Assembly (NCBI GenBank): GCA_036389295.1
Contig: DASVQB010000024.1
Coordinates: 82,081-146,080 of the forward strand
Source of the DNA: AC-37 sp036389295
GTDB lineage: Bacteria > Actinomycetota > Thermoleophilia > Solirubrobacterales > Thermoleophilaceae
DNA length: 64,000 nt
Direction of reading: 5' to 3'
In this document: in pieces, positions 32,075 through 41,687 of the stretch
How positions within the stretch are numbered: the stretch's first letter is position 1
Layout of the letters: every line of letters begins with the position of its first letter
Translations under genes and position numbers: made by a program
Notes under the pieces: model-generated
What the model was told of the DNA's origin: nothing
Databases searched by the model: none
Seen by the model: the letters and a program-made list of their open reading frames with translations, nothing else

Positions 32075-35000
32075 ATGACCCGAGGCCCGGCAACACTTCC
32101 GAGCGGGACCCGCGCGTCGCGCTCAGTCGCGACGCGGATCGTCGGCGTGCTCGCGGCGATGCTCGTCCTCACCGCGGCCATGCTGGCCCCCGCGGCGTCG
32201 GCCGACCGCGCCTTCACCGCCCGCTACGGCAGCATCCAGCGCGGCGACCTCCGGATCGCGGCGAACACGATCATGTCGTGCTCGGGCAACGGGGGAGGGT
32301 GCACGAGCGCGCGCGCCGGGACCGGCACGAACGACAACGGCTCCTGGACGATGGCGAACGTCGACGTCGACGCCGACGCCACCACCTTCAACTCGAGCAC
32401 GGCCGACCTGACCCTGCCCTCCGGAGCCGTCGTGCTCTACGCCGGGCTCTACTGGGGCGCCGACACCGAGGCCGGCTCGGGCGGCGCCGCCGCGCCGACG
32501 CCCGCGTCGAGCAACCAGGTGCGCTTCAAGGTCCCGGGCTCGCTCACCTACTCGACGGTCACGGCGACCCAGCTCGACACCTCCTCGACCAACGTGACCG
32601 AGTACCAGGGCGTCGCCGACGTGACGGCCGCGGTCACGGCCGCCGGCTCCGGCACCTACACCGTGGCGAACGTCCAGGCCGGCACCGGCCAGGACCGCTA
32701 CGGCGGCTGGGCGCTCGCGGTCGCCTACCGCGTCGCCGGCGCGCCGGTCAAGTGGGTCGCCCTCTACGACGGCCTCGACTCGATGGGCTTCGGCGGCGTC
32801 GACGGCGCGATCGACATCACGCTCGACGGCTTCACCGCGCCGGCGACCGGGCCGGTCGCGGCCGACCTCGGGATCGTCGGCTACGAGGGCGAGCTCGGGT
32901 ACGCGAACGAGACGCTCGCGCTGAACGGCTCGGGGATCTCCGACGCGCTGCACCCGGCGAACAACCCGTTCAACGCCGCGATCACCCGGCTCGGCACGCA
33001 GGTGACCGCGAAGAACCCGAACTACGTGAACCAGCTCGGCTTCGACTCCGCGGTCTTCAACGCGAGCGGGATGATCGCTCCGGGCTCGACCAGCTCGACC
33101 CTGAGCATGAGCACCACGCTCGAGCTCTACCTGCCGGGCCTCGTGACGCTCGTCTCGGACGTCGCCGCGAGCGCGCCGGTCAACACCGCGCTCCCCTCGA
33201 TCGGCGGGACGGTGCAGGACGGCCAGACGCTGACCGCCACGACCGGCACCTGGACCGGCACTGCCCCGATCACCTACGCGTACCAGTGGCGCCGCTGCAA
33301 CTCGTCGGGCGCCAGCTGCTCGGACGTCTCCGGCGCGACGAGCTCGACCTACACGGTCGTGCCGGGCGACGTCGGCTCGACCTTCCGCGTCGTGGTCACC
33401 GCCACGAACGTCGTCGGCTCGACCTCGGCCACCTCGAGCCAGACCGCCGTGGCCGCCGCGGCGCCGCCCGCCAACACCGCGCTTCCGACGATCTCGGGCA
33501 CGGCGCAGGACGGGCAGACGCTGACGGCGAGCAACGGCACCTGGACCGGCACCGCCCCGATCACCTTCACCTACCAGTGGCGCCGCTGCGACTCGGCCGG
33601 CGCGAACTGCACGAGCATCGCCGGCGCCACGGGCGGCACCTACGTGCTGACGCCGAGCGACGTCGGCTCGACGATCCGCGTCGTCGTGACCGGCACGAAC
33701 GCCGGCGGCAGCTCGAGCGCCACGAGCGCGCAGACGGCGGTCGTCACCGCGCGGCCGCCGGTCAACACCGCTCTCCCCACGATCTCCGGCACCGCCCAGG
33801 ACGGGCAGACGCTGACGGCGGCCAACGGCACCTGGACCGGCACGCCGACGATCTCGTACACCTACCAGTGGCGCCGCTGCGACGCCGCGGGCGTGACCTG
33901 CTCGAGCATCTCCGGCGCCACGTCGTCCACGTACGCGCTGACGGCCAGCGACGTCGGCTCGACGATCCGCGTGGTCGTCACGGGCACGAACGCGGCCGGC
34001 AACTCGAGCGCCACAAGCGCCCAGACCGCCGTGGTCGCCGCCGCCCCGCCGGTCAACACCGCGCTGCCGACGATCTCCGGCACCGCCCAGGACGCCCAGA
34101 CCCTGACCGCCGCGAACGGCACCTGGACCGGCACCGCCCCGATCGCGTACACGCGCCAGTGGCGCCGCTGTGACTCGGCCGGCACGAACTGCTCGAACAT
34201 CGCCGGCGCGACCGGGACGACGTACGTCGTGACCGCGACCGACGTCGGCTCGACGATCCGCGTGGTCGTGACCGGCACGAACGTGGCGGGCAGCTCCAGC
34301 GCCACGAGCGCTCAGACGGCGCTCGTCACCGCCGCCTCCCCCGCCAACACCGCGCTGCCGACGATCTCGGGCACCGCCCAGGACGGGCAGACGCTGACGG
34401 CGAGCAACGGCACCTGGACCGGCACCGCCCCGATCACCTTCACCTACCAGTGGCGCCGCTGCGACTCGGCCGGCGCCAATTGCTCGAGCATCGCCGGCGC
34501 CACGGGCGGCACCTACGTGCTGACGCCGAGCGACGTCGGCTCGACGATCCGCGTCGTCGTGACCGGCACGAACGCCGGCGGCAGCTCGAGCGCAACGAGC
34601 GCGCAGACCGCGGTCGTCACCGCGCGGCCGCCGGTCAACACCGCGCTGCCGACGATCGGCGGCACCGCCCAGGACGGCCAGACCCTCACCGCCACCACGG
34701 GCACCTGGACCGGCACGCCGACGATCACCTACACCTACCAGTGGCGCCGCTGCAACTCGTCGGGCGCGAGCTGCTCCGACGTCTCGGGCGCCACGGCCTC
34801 GACCTACGTGCTCGGCTCGGCGGACGTCGGGTCGACGATCCGCGTGGTCGTCACGGGCACGAACGCGGCCGGCAGCTCGAGCGCCACCAGCGCCCAGACC
34901 GCCGTGGTCGCCGCGGCGCCGCCGGTCAACACCTCGCTGCCCACCATCGGCGGGACGGCGACCGACGGCCAGACGCTGACCGCCACCACCGGCACGTGGA

Positions 35001-38000
35001 CCGGGACCCCGACGATCACCTACGCGCGCCAGTGGCGCCGCTGCGACGCCGCGGGCGCGAGCTGCGCGGACATCTCGGGCGCCACGGGGACCACCTACGT
35101 GCTCACCTCGGCCGACGTCGGCTCCACGATCCGGGTCGTCGTGACCGCCACCAACTCCGCCGGGTCGGCGAGCGCCACCAGCGCCCAGACCGGCACGGTC
35201 AGCGCGACGCCGCCGGTGAACACCGCGCTGCCGACGATCTCCGGCACCGCGCAGGACGGCCAGACGCTCACCTCCACGACCGGCACCTGGACCGGCACGC
35301 CGACGATCACGTACGCCCGCCAGTGGCGCCGCTGCGACGCCGCCGGCGCGAGCTGCTCGAACATCGCCGGCGCGACCGGGACGACCTACGTCGCGACCTC
35401 GGCCGACGTCGGCTCGACGCTGCGGGTCGTCGTGACCGCCACCAACTCGGCCGGGTCGGCGAGCGCCACCAGCGCCCAGACCGGCACGGTCGCCGCGACG
35501 CCGCCGGTGAACACGGCGCTGCCGACGATCTCCGGGACGCTCCAGGACGGCCAGACCCTCACCGCCACCACGGGCACCTGGACCGGCACGCCGACCATCA
35601 CCTACACGTACCAGTGGCGCCGCTGCAACTCGTCGGGCGCGAGCTGCTCCGACGTCTCGGGCGCCACGGCCTCGACCTACGTGCTCGGCTCGGCGGACGT
35701 CGGGTCGACGATGCGGGTGGTCGTGACCGCGACCAACTCGGCCGGGTCGGCCAGCGCGACGAGCGGCATGACCTCGCAGGTCGCCGCCGCGCCGCCGGTG
35801 AACACCTCGCTGCCGGCGATCTCCGGCACGGTGCAGGACGGCCAGACGCTGACCTCCACGACCGGCACCTGGACCGGCACGCCGACGATCTCCTACGCGC
35901 GCCAGTGGCGCCGCTGCAACGCGGCCGGCTCGCTCTGCTCGGACATCGCGGGCGCGACCGGCACCACGTACACGGCGACCTCGGCGGACGTCGGCTCCAC
36001 GATCCGGGTCGTGGTGACCGCCACGAACTCGGCGGGCTCGGCGAGCGCCACCAGCGCGCAGACCACGACGGTCGCCGCCGCCCCGCCGGTCAACACCTCG
36101 CTGCCGACCGTCAGCGGGACGGTGCAGGACGGCCAGACGCTGACCTCGACCACCGGCACCTGGACCGGCACGCCGACGATCAGCTACGCGCGCCAGTGGC
36201 GCCGCTGCAACTCGTCGGGCGCGAGCTGCTCCGACATCTCGGGCGCGACCGGGACGACCTACGTCGCCACCCCGGCCGACGTCGGCTCGACGATCCGCGT
36301 CGTCGTGACCGCCACGAACACGGCCGGCACGGCGAGCGCGACGAGCTCGCAGACCGCCGTCGTCGCCGCGGCCCCGCCGGTCAACACCGCGCTGCCCACG
36401 ATCTCCGGCACCGCCCAGGACGGGCAGACGCTGACGGCGGCCGACGGCACCTGGACGGGCACGCCGACGATCGCGTACACCTACCAGTGGCGCCGCTGCG
36501 ACGCCGCGGGGGCCAACTGCTCCGACGTCTCGGGCGCGACCGCGTCGACCTACGTCATGACCTCGGGCGACGTCGGCTCTACGATGCGGGTCGTCGTGAC
36601 GGCCGCCAACTCGGCCGGCTCGGCGAGCGCCACCAGCGCCGAGACCGCGACGGTCGCCGCCGCGCCGCCGGTCAACACCTCGCTGCCGACGATCAGCGGC
36701 ACGGTCGAGGACGGCCAGACGCTGACCTCCACGACCGGCACCTGGACCGGCACCCCGACGATCAGCTACGCGCGCCAGTGGCGGCGCTGCGACGCCGCGG
36801 GCGCAGGCTGCTCCGACATCTCGGGCGCCACCGGGATGACCTACGTCGCGACCTCGGCGGACGTCGGCTCGACGCTGCGGGTCGTCGTGACCGCGACCAA
36901 CTCCGCCGGCTCGGCGAGCGCGACCAGCTCGCAGACGGCCACCGTCGTCGCCGCGCCCCCCGTGAACACGGCGCTGCCGGCGATCTCCGGCACGGTGCAG
37001 GACGGCCAGACGCTGACCTCGACCACCGGCACCTGGACCGGCACGCCGACGATCTCCTACGCGCGCCAGTGGCGCCGCTGCAACGCGTCGGGCGCGAGCT
37101 GCTCCGACATCTCGGGCGCCACGGGCACGACCTACGTCGCCACCCCGGCGGACGTCGGCTCGACGCTGCGGGTGGTCGTGACCGCCACCAACTCCGCCGG
37201 CTCGGCGAGCGCGACCAGCTCGCAGACCACCACCGTCGCCGCTACGCCCCCGGTGAACACCGCGCTGCCGACGATCGGCGGCACGGTCCAGGACGGCCAG
37301 ACGCTGAGCGCCGCCGACGGCACCTGGACCGGCACCCCGACTATCTCCTACGCCTACCAGTGGCGCCGCTGCGACGCCGCCGGAGCCAGCTGCTCCGACG
37401 TATCGGGCGCGACCGCCTCGACCTACGTCGCGACCTCGGGCGACGTCGGCTCGACGCTGCGGGTGGTCGTGACCGCCACCAACTCGGCCGGGTCGGCGAG
37501 CGCCACCAGCGCCGAGACCGCGACGGTCGCCGCCGCACCGCCGGTCAACACCTCGCTGCCGGTGATCTCCGGCACGGTCCAGGACGGCCAGACGCTCACC
37601 TCCACGACCGGCACCTGGACCGGCACCCCGACGATCAGCTACGCCCGCCAGTGGCGCCGCTGCAACGCCTCCGGCGCCAGCTGCTCGGACATCTCGGGCG
37701 CGACCGGCACGACCTACGTCGCGACCGCGGCGGACGTCGGCTCGACGCTGCGGGTGGTCGTGACGGCCACGAACGCCGGCGGCAGCGCGAGCGCCACGAG
37801 CTCGCAGACGACCGCCGTGGCGGCGGCCCCGCCGGTGAACACCGCCCTGCCCACCATCGGCGGGACGGCGACCGACGGCCAGACGCTCACCTCCACGACC
37901 GGGACGTGGACCGGCACCCCGACGATCTCCTACGCGCGCCAGTGGCGCCGCTGCGACGCGGCGGGCGCGAGCTGCTCGAACATCGCCGGCGCGACCGGCA

Positions 38001-41000
38001 CCACGTACACGGCGACCTCGGCCGACGTCGGCTCGACGCTGCGGGTCGTCGTCACCGCGACGAACTCGGCGGGGTCGGCGAGCGCCACCAGCGCCCAGAC
38101 CGGCACGGTCGCCGCGTCGCCGCCGGTGAACACGGCGCTGCCGGCGATCTCCGGCACGATGCAGGACGGCCAGACGCTGACCTCGACCACGGGGACCTGG
38201 ACCGGCACGCCGACGATCTCCTACGCGCGCCAGTGGCGCCGCTGCGACTCGGCCGGCGCGAGCTGCTCGAACATCGCCGGCGCGACCGGGACGACCTACG
38301 TCGCGACCTCGGCCGACGTCGGCTCGACGCTGCGGGTGGTCGTGACCGCGACCAACTCCGCCGGCTCGGCGAGCGCGACCAGCACGCAGACCGCGACCGG
38401 CGCGGCCACCCCGCCGGTCAACACCTCGCTGCCGGCCGTCACGGGCACCGTCGAGGACGGCCAGACGCTGACCTCCACGACCGGCACCTGGACGGGCACG
38501 CCGACGATTACGTACGCGCGCCAGTGGCGCCGCTGCGACGCCGCCGGCGCCAGCTGCTCGAGCATCTCGGGCGCGACGGGCACCACCTACGTCGTCACCG
38601 CGGCCGACGTCGGCTCCACGATCCGCGTCGTCGTGACCGCCACGAACGCGGCCGGATCGGCGAGCGCGACCAGCGCGCAGACCGCCGCGGCCTCGGCGGC
38701 CCCGCCGTCGGGCACCGGCCTGCCCACGATCTCGGGCACGACCCAGGACGGCCAGACGCTGACCTCGACGAACGGCACGTGGGCCGGCACCGCGCCGATG
38801 ACCTTCACCCGCCAGTGGCGCCGCTGCAACGCCTCCGGCGCGAGCTGCTCCGACATCTCCGGCGCGACCGGGGCTACGTACGTGCTCACCCCGAGCGACG
38901 TCGGCTCCACCATCCGCGTCGTCGTGACGGCCACGAACGCAGGCGGCAGCGCGAGCGCCACCAGCGCGCAGACCGGCGTGGTCACCGCGATCCCGCCCGT
39001 GAACACCGCGCTGCCCACCGTCGGCGGGACGGCGACCGACGGCCAGACGCTGACCTCGACCACCGGCACCTGGACGGGCACGCCGACGATCGCGTACGCT
39101 CGCCAGTGGCGCCGCTGCGACGCCGCCGGCGCGAGCTGCTCCAACATCGCCGGCGCGACCGGGACCACCTACGCGCTCACCCCGAGCGACGTCGGCTCCA
39201 CCATCCGCGTCGTCGTGACCGGCACGAACGCCGGCGGCAGCGCGATCGCCACGAGCGTCCCGACCGCCGCGGTCGCCGCCATCCCGCCCGCGAACACCGC
39301 GCCGCCCGCCATCTCCGGCCTGCCGAGCGACGGCCAGACGCTGACCGCGAGCAACGGCACCTGGACCGGCAGCGCGCCGATCGCCTTCACCTACCAGTGG
39401 CGCCGCTGCGACGCCGCCGGCAACAACTGCGTGAACGTCCCGAGCGCGACGTCGCAGGCCTACGTGCTGACGCCGAGCGACGTCGGCTTCACGATGCGCG
39501 TGGTCGTGACGGCGACGAACGCCGGCGGCAGCGCCAGCGCCACCAGCCCGCAGACCTCGGACGTCGACGCGGACCCGCCGGCCGAGTCGACGCCGCCGCC
39601 CATGATCTCCGGGACCACCCAGGACGGCCAGACGCTGACAACCACGAACGGGGCCTGGCTCGGCACCCCGCCGACCTCCTACGGCTACCAGTGGCTGCGC
39701 TGCAACGCGAGCGGCGGCGCCTGCGTCGCCGTCCCGGGCGCCAACGCGCAGACCTACGACCTCACCCCGGCTGACGTCGGGTTCGCGATGCGCGTGACCG
39801 TCACCGCCTTCAACCCGGCCGGCAGCGACAGCGCGACCGCCGCCCACACGGCGCTCGTCACCCCGGCCCCGCCGGTCAACACGGTCGCGCCGGCGATCTC
39901 GGGGAGCGCCGAGGACGGCGGCACGCTGACCGTCGCCAAGGGCACCTGGAGCGGCACGCCGGCCATCTCCTACGCCTACCAGTGGCGCCGCTGCGACGCC
40001 GCCGGCGGCAACTGCTCGAACGTCTCGGGCGCGACCGGCACCACGCTCGCGCTCGCGCCGAGCGACGTCGGCTCGACCTTCCGGGTGGTCGTCACGGCCA
40101 CGAACGCCGCGGGGACCGCCAACGCCACCACCGCGGCGAGCGCGAAGGTCGGCGCCGCGGCCCCGGCCAACACCGGCGACCCGACGGTCTCCGGCGACCC
40201 GAAGGAGGGCGAGACGCTGACGCTCGACCGCGGGACGTGGACCGGCACCGCGCCGATCGGCTACGACTACCGCTGGCAGCGCTGCGACGCGAGCGGCGCG
40301 AGCTGCGTCGACATCCCGGGCGCCACCGGCACGTCCTACGTGCTGACCTCCGCCGACGTGGGCTCGACGGTCCGCGGCGTGGTCACCGCCGTGAACGCCG
40401 GCGGGACCGCCACCGAGGCGACGGCGGCGACCGCCAAGGTCAGGGGCCCGGTCACCACCCCCACCCCGCAGCCGCCCTCGAACGACGGCACGCCGACCGT
40501 CGCGGGCGACCCGGACCCGGGCGCGACGCTGACGGCCGACCCCGGCAGCTGGACCGGCCTCGCGCCGATCGACTTCGGCTACCAGTGGCTGCGCTGCGAC
40601 GCGAGCGGCCAGAGCTGCGAGCCGATCGGGGGAGCCACCGGGCGCACCTACGTCCTCACGCCGGGCGACTCGGGCCACACCCTGCGCGTCGAGGTCACGG
40701 CCACGAACGCCGACGGCTCGCGCAAGGCCACCTCGGCCCCGACCGGCCTGATCAGCGACCGCGGCGCCCCCGAGGACGACCTCTCGACGATCGGCGGCAG
40801 CCTGATCTCGACCGACAACTGCCAGCGGATCGTGGCCGGCACCGGCGTCAAGCGCAAGAAGCTGAGCGGCTACGGCACGATCAAGGTGCTGCTGCGCGCC
40901 AGCGCGTACGTGAACCAGGAGAACCCGCTGCGCCTCTCGACGACCGTCTCGGCCGCCAAGCTGCGCCGCGTCGAGTACCGGCTCGACGGCCGCAAGCTCG

Positions 41001-41602
41001 GCCAGCCGCGCAAGTCCCCGTTCTGGCAGGACGTCAAGCCGGCCGCGCTGAGCGTGTCCGGGACCGACACGCACTCGCTGAAGGTCGACCTGATCCCGCT
41101 GAAGGGCAAGCAGGCCTCGTTCACCTTCGTGGTCAAGACCAAGCCGTGCGAGAACCTGCTCAGCACGAGCCAGTGGAAGACGGCCAAGGGCACCGGCCTC
41201 CGCCTGCGCGTCGACGCCAAGGCGGCGATCGGCGACGTCCGGTTCGCGGTCCCGGCGGCGATGCTTCCGAAGCCGGCCGACGCGGGCAAGGGGATCGGGC
41301 GCGTCCGGATCTTCCTCAAGGGCGGCCAGCGCAAGCCGTACACGCTCTCGCTGAGCAAGGCGAAGGGCAACGTGCTTCTCGACGGCGACGGCAAGCCGCG
41401 GGTCGAGCTGACGAAGGGCGGCGCGATCGTCAAGGGCCTGCCGGCCGACGTCGGGATCGTCGAGCTGACGCTCTACACGCAGAACAAGACGAGCCCGCGG
41501 GCGCTCGTCAAGCGCGGCCGCCAGGCCAAGCTGGCCGCCGCCATGACGAGCGGCGGGCAGTCAGTCCGGCTCGCGGCGACGCTGCTCGGCAAGGGCCGCT
41601 AG
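32075..41602 (+). CDS. Giant secreted repeat protein, 26 tandem ~97-residue domains
   Basis: About 3175 residues (3184 if ATG 32048 is used; that codon lies inside a GGGC-GCCCC motif also found before the gene at 47871, so I prefer ATG 32075). Signal peptide: RIVGVLAAMLVLTAAMLAP, cleaved near ASA-DR. Residues ~45-365 are a unique exported domain. Residues 366-2895 are 26 tandem repeats, nearly all exactly 97 aa (291 bp), consensus PPVNTALPTISGT.QDGQTL, GTWTGTP, YQWRRCdaaGasCsdisGAT, DVGSTiRVVVTATN. Each has two Cys (RRC...C), probably a disulfide, in an Ig-like beta-sandwich pattern. The last ~280 residues are a separate Lys-rich beta domain. No LPXTG or membrane anchor. Likely a cell-surface or secreted stalk/adhesin-like fibre; function unproven. 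Confidence 0.85.
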   Translation: MTRGPATLPSGTRASRSVATRIVGVLAAMLVLTAAMLAPAASADRAFTARYGSIQRGDLRIAANTIMSCSGNGGGCTSARAGTGTNDNGSWTMANVDVDADATTFNSSTADLTLPSGAVVLYAGLYWGADTEAGSGGAAAPTPASSNQVRFKVPGSLTYSTVTATQLDTSSTNVTEYQGVADVTAAVTAAGSGTYTVANVQAGTGQDRYGGWALAVAYRVAGAPVKWVALYDGLDSMGFGGVDGAIDITLDGFTAPATGPVAADLGIVGYEGELGYANETLALNGSGISDALHPANNPFNAAITRLGTQVTAKNPNYVNQLGFDSAVFNASGMIAPGSTSSTLSMSTTLELYLPGLVTLVSDVAASAPVNTALPSIGGTVQDGQTLTATTGTWTGTAPITYAYQWRRCNSSGASCSDVSGATSSTYTVVPGDVGSTFRVVVTATNVVGSTSATSSQTAVAAAAPPANTALPTISGTAQDGQTLTASNGTWTGTAPITFTYQWRRCDSAGANCTSIAGATGGTYVLTPSDVGSTIRVVVTGTNAGGSSSATSAQTAVVTARPPVNTALPTISGTAQDGQTLTAANGTWTGTPTISYTYQWRRCDAAGVTCSSISGATSSTYALTASDVGSTIRVVVTGTNAAGNSSATSAQTAVVAAAPPVNTALPTISGTAQDAQTLTAANGTWTGTAPIAYTRQWRRCDSAGTNCSNIAGATGTTYVVTATDVGSTIRVVVTGTNVAGSSSATSAQTALVTAASPANTALPTISGTAQDGQTLTASNGTWTGTAPITFTYQWRRCDSAGANCSSIAGATGGTYVLTPSDVGSTIRVVVTGTNAGGSSSATSAQTAVVTARPPVNTALPTIGGTAQDGQTLTATTGTWTGTPTITYTYQWRRCNSSGASCSDVSGATASTYVLGSADVGSTIRVVVTGTNAAGSSSATSAQTAVVAAAPPVNTSLPTIGGTATDGQTLTATTGTWTGTPTITYARQWRRCDAAGASCADISGATGTTYVLTSADVGSTIRVVVTATNSAGSASATSAQTGTVSATPPVNTALPTISGTAQDGQTLTSTTGTWTGTPTITYARQWRRCDAAGASCSNIAGATGTTYVATSADVGSTLRVVVTATNSAGSASATSAQTGTVAATPPVNTALPTISGTLQDGQTLTATTGTWTGTPTITYTYQWRRCNSSGASCSDVSGATASTYVLGSADVGSTMRVVVTATNSAGSASATSGMTSQVAAAPPVNTSLPAISGTVQDGQTLTSTTGTWTGTPTISYARQWRRCNAAGSLCSDIAGATGTTYTATSADVGSTIRVVVTATNSAGSASATSAQTTTVAAAPPVNTSLPTVSGTVQDGQTLTSTTGTWTGTPTISYARQWRRCNSSGASCSDISGATGTTYVATPADVGSTIRVVVTATNTAGTASATSSQTAVVAAAPPVNTALPTISGTAQDGQTLTAADGTWTGTPTIAYTYQWRRCDAAGANCSDVSGATASTYVMTSGDVGSTMRVVVTAANSAGSASATSAETATVAAAPPVNTSLPTISGTVEDGQTLTSTTGTWTGTPTISYARQWRRCDAAGAGCSDISGATGMTYVATSADVGSTLRVVVTATNSAGSASATSSQTATVVAAPPVNTALPAISGTVQDGQTLTSTTGTWTGTPTISYARQWRRCNASGASCSDISGATGTTYVATPADVGSTLRVVVTATNSAGSASATSSQTTTVAATPPVNTALPTIGGTVQDGQTLSAADGTWTGTPTISYAYQWRRCDAAGASCSDVSGATASTYVATSGDVGSTLRVVVTATNSAGSASATSAETATVAAAPPVNTSLPVISGTVQDGQTLTSTTGTWTGTPTISYARQWRRCNASGASCSDISGATGTTYVATAADVGSTLRVVVTATNAGGSASATSSQTTAVAAAPPVNTALPTIGGTATDGQTLTSTTGTWTGTPTISYARQWRRCDAAGASCSNIAGATGTTYTATSADVGSTLRVVVTATNSAGSASATSAQTGTVAASPPVNTALPAISGTMQDGQTLTSTTGTWTGTPTISYARQWRRCDSAGASCSNIAGATGTTYVATSADVGSTLRVVVTATNSAGSASATSTQTATGAATPPVNTSLPAVTGTVEDGQTLTSTTGTWTGTPTITYARQWRRCDAAGASCSSISGATGTTYVVTAADVGSTIRVVVTATNAAGSASATSAQTAAASAAPPSGTGLPTISGTTQDGQTLTSTNGTWAGTAPMTFTRQWRRCNASGASCSDISGATGATYVLTPSDVGSTIRVVVTATNAGGSASATSAQTGVVTAIPPVNTALPTVGGTATDGQTLTSTTGTWTGTPTIAYARQWRRCDAAGASCSNIAGATGTTYALTPSDVGSTIRVVVTGTNAGGSAIATSVPTAAVAAIPPANTAPPAISGLPSDGQTLTASNGTWTGSAPIAFTYQWRRCDAAGNNCVNVPSATSQAYVLTPSDVGFTMRVVVTATNAGGSASATSPQTSDVDADPPAESTPPPMISGTTQDGQTLTTTNGAWLGTPPTSYGYQWLRCNASGGACVAVPGANAQTYDLTPADVGFAMRVTVTAFNPAGSDSATAAHTALVTPAPPVNTVAPAISGSAEDGGTLTVAKGTWSGTPAISYAYQWRRCDAAGGNCSNVSGATGTTLALAPSDVGSTFRVVVTATNAAGTANATTAASAKVGAAAPANTGDPTVSGDPKEGETLTLDRGTWTGTAPIGYDYRWQRCDASGASCVDIPGATGTSYVLTSADVGSTVRGVVTAVNAGGTATEATAATAKVRGPVTTPTPQPPSNDGTPTVAGDPDPGATLTADPGSWTGLAPIDFGYQWLRCDASGQSCEPIGGATGRTYVLTPGDSGHTLRVEVTATNADGSRKATSAPTGLISDRGAPEDDLSTIGGSLISTDNCQRIVAGTGVKRKKLSGYGTIKVLLRASAYVNQENPLRLSTTVSAAKLRRVEYRLDGRKLGQPRKSPFWQDVKPAALSVSGTDTHSLKVDLIPLKGKQASFTFVVKTKPCENLLSTSQWKTAKGTGLRLRVDAKAAIGDVRFAVPAAMLPKPADAGKGIGRVRIFLKGGQRKPYTLSLSKAKGNVLLDGDGKPRVELTKGGAIVKGLPADVGIVELTLYTQNKTSPRALVKRGRQAKLAAAMTSGGQSVRLAATLLGKGR
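33170..40759 (+). repeat. 26-copy tandem 291-bp coding repeat array
   Basis: Direct repeats of 291 bp spanning 7.6 kb. Copies in the middle are most alike at the DNA level; the last five are the most diverged. Units 6, 9, 12 and 15 share a subtype (YQW... with DVSGATAST), giving a higher-order period of three units (873 bp). A stretch of more than 100 nt in unit 6 (ending about 34841) recurs in unit 9, 873 bp later. Confidence 0.9.
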
Positions 41603-41674
41603 CCCGCCCGGGCCGGCCCCCGCAAACTCCGGCCTCTTCTCGCTCGCCGTCCGGCTTTCCGCCGGTCGCGCCCA

Positions 41675-41680
41675 TACGAT
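41675..41680 (+). promoter_or_regulatory. -10 box of a leaderless promoter (dnaE)
   Basis: TACGAT ends 7 nt before GTG 41688. Confidence 0.5.
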
Positions 41681-41687
41681 CGGTTGC

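Noticed and set aside
33170..40759. Tandem repeats considered as a CRISPR or other non-coding array
   Set aside because: Units are 291 bp, in frame, and encode conserved domains; there are no short direct repeats with unique spacers.
32123..41074. Antisense open frame of about 2980 codons opposite the giant repeat gene, plus a 1774-codon frame in another sense frame (34450-39774)
   Set aside because: Both are by-products of a GC-rich 291-bp unit: 291 is divisible by three, so a unit lacking stops in one shadow frame lacks them in every copy. Their translations are Arg/Gly/Ala-rich and show no domain.
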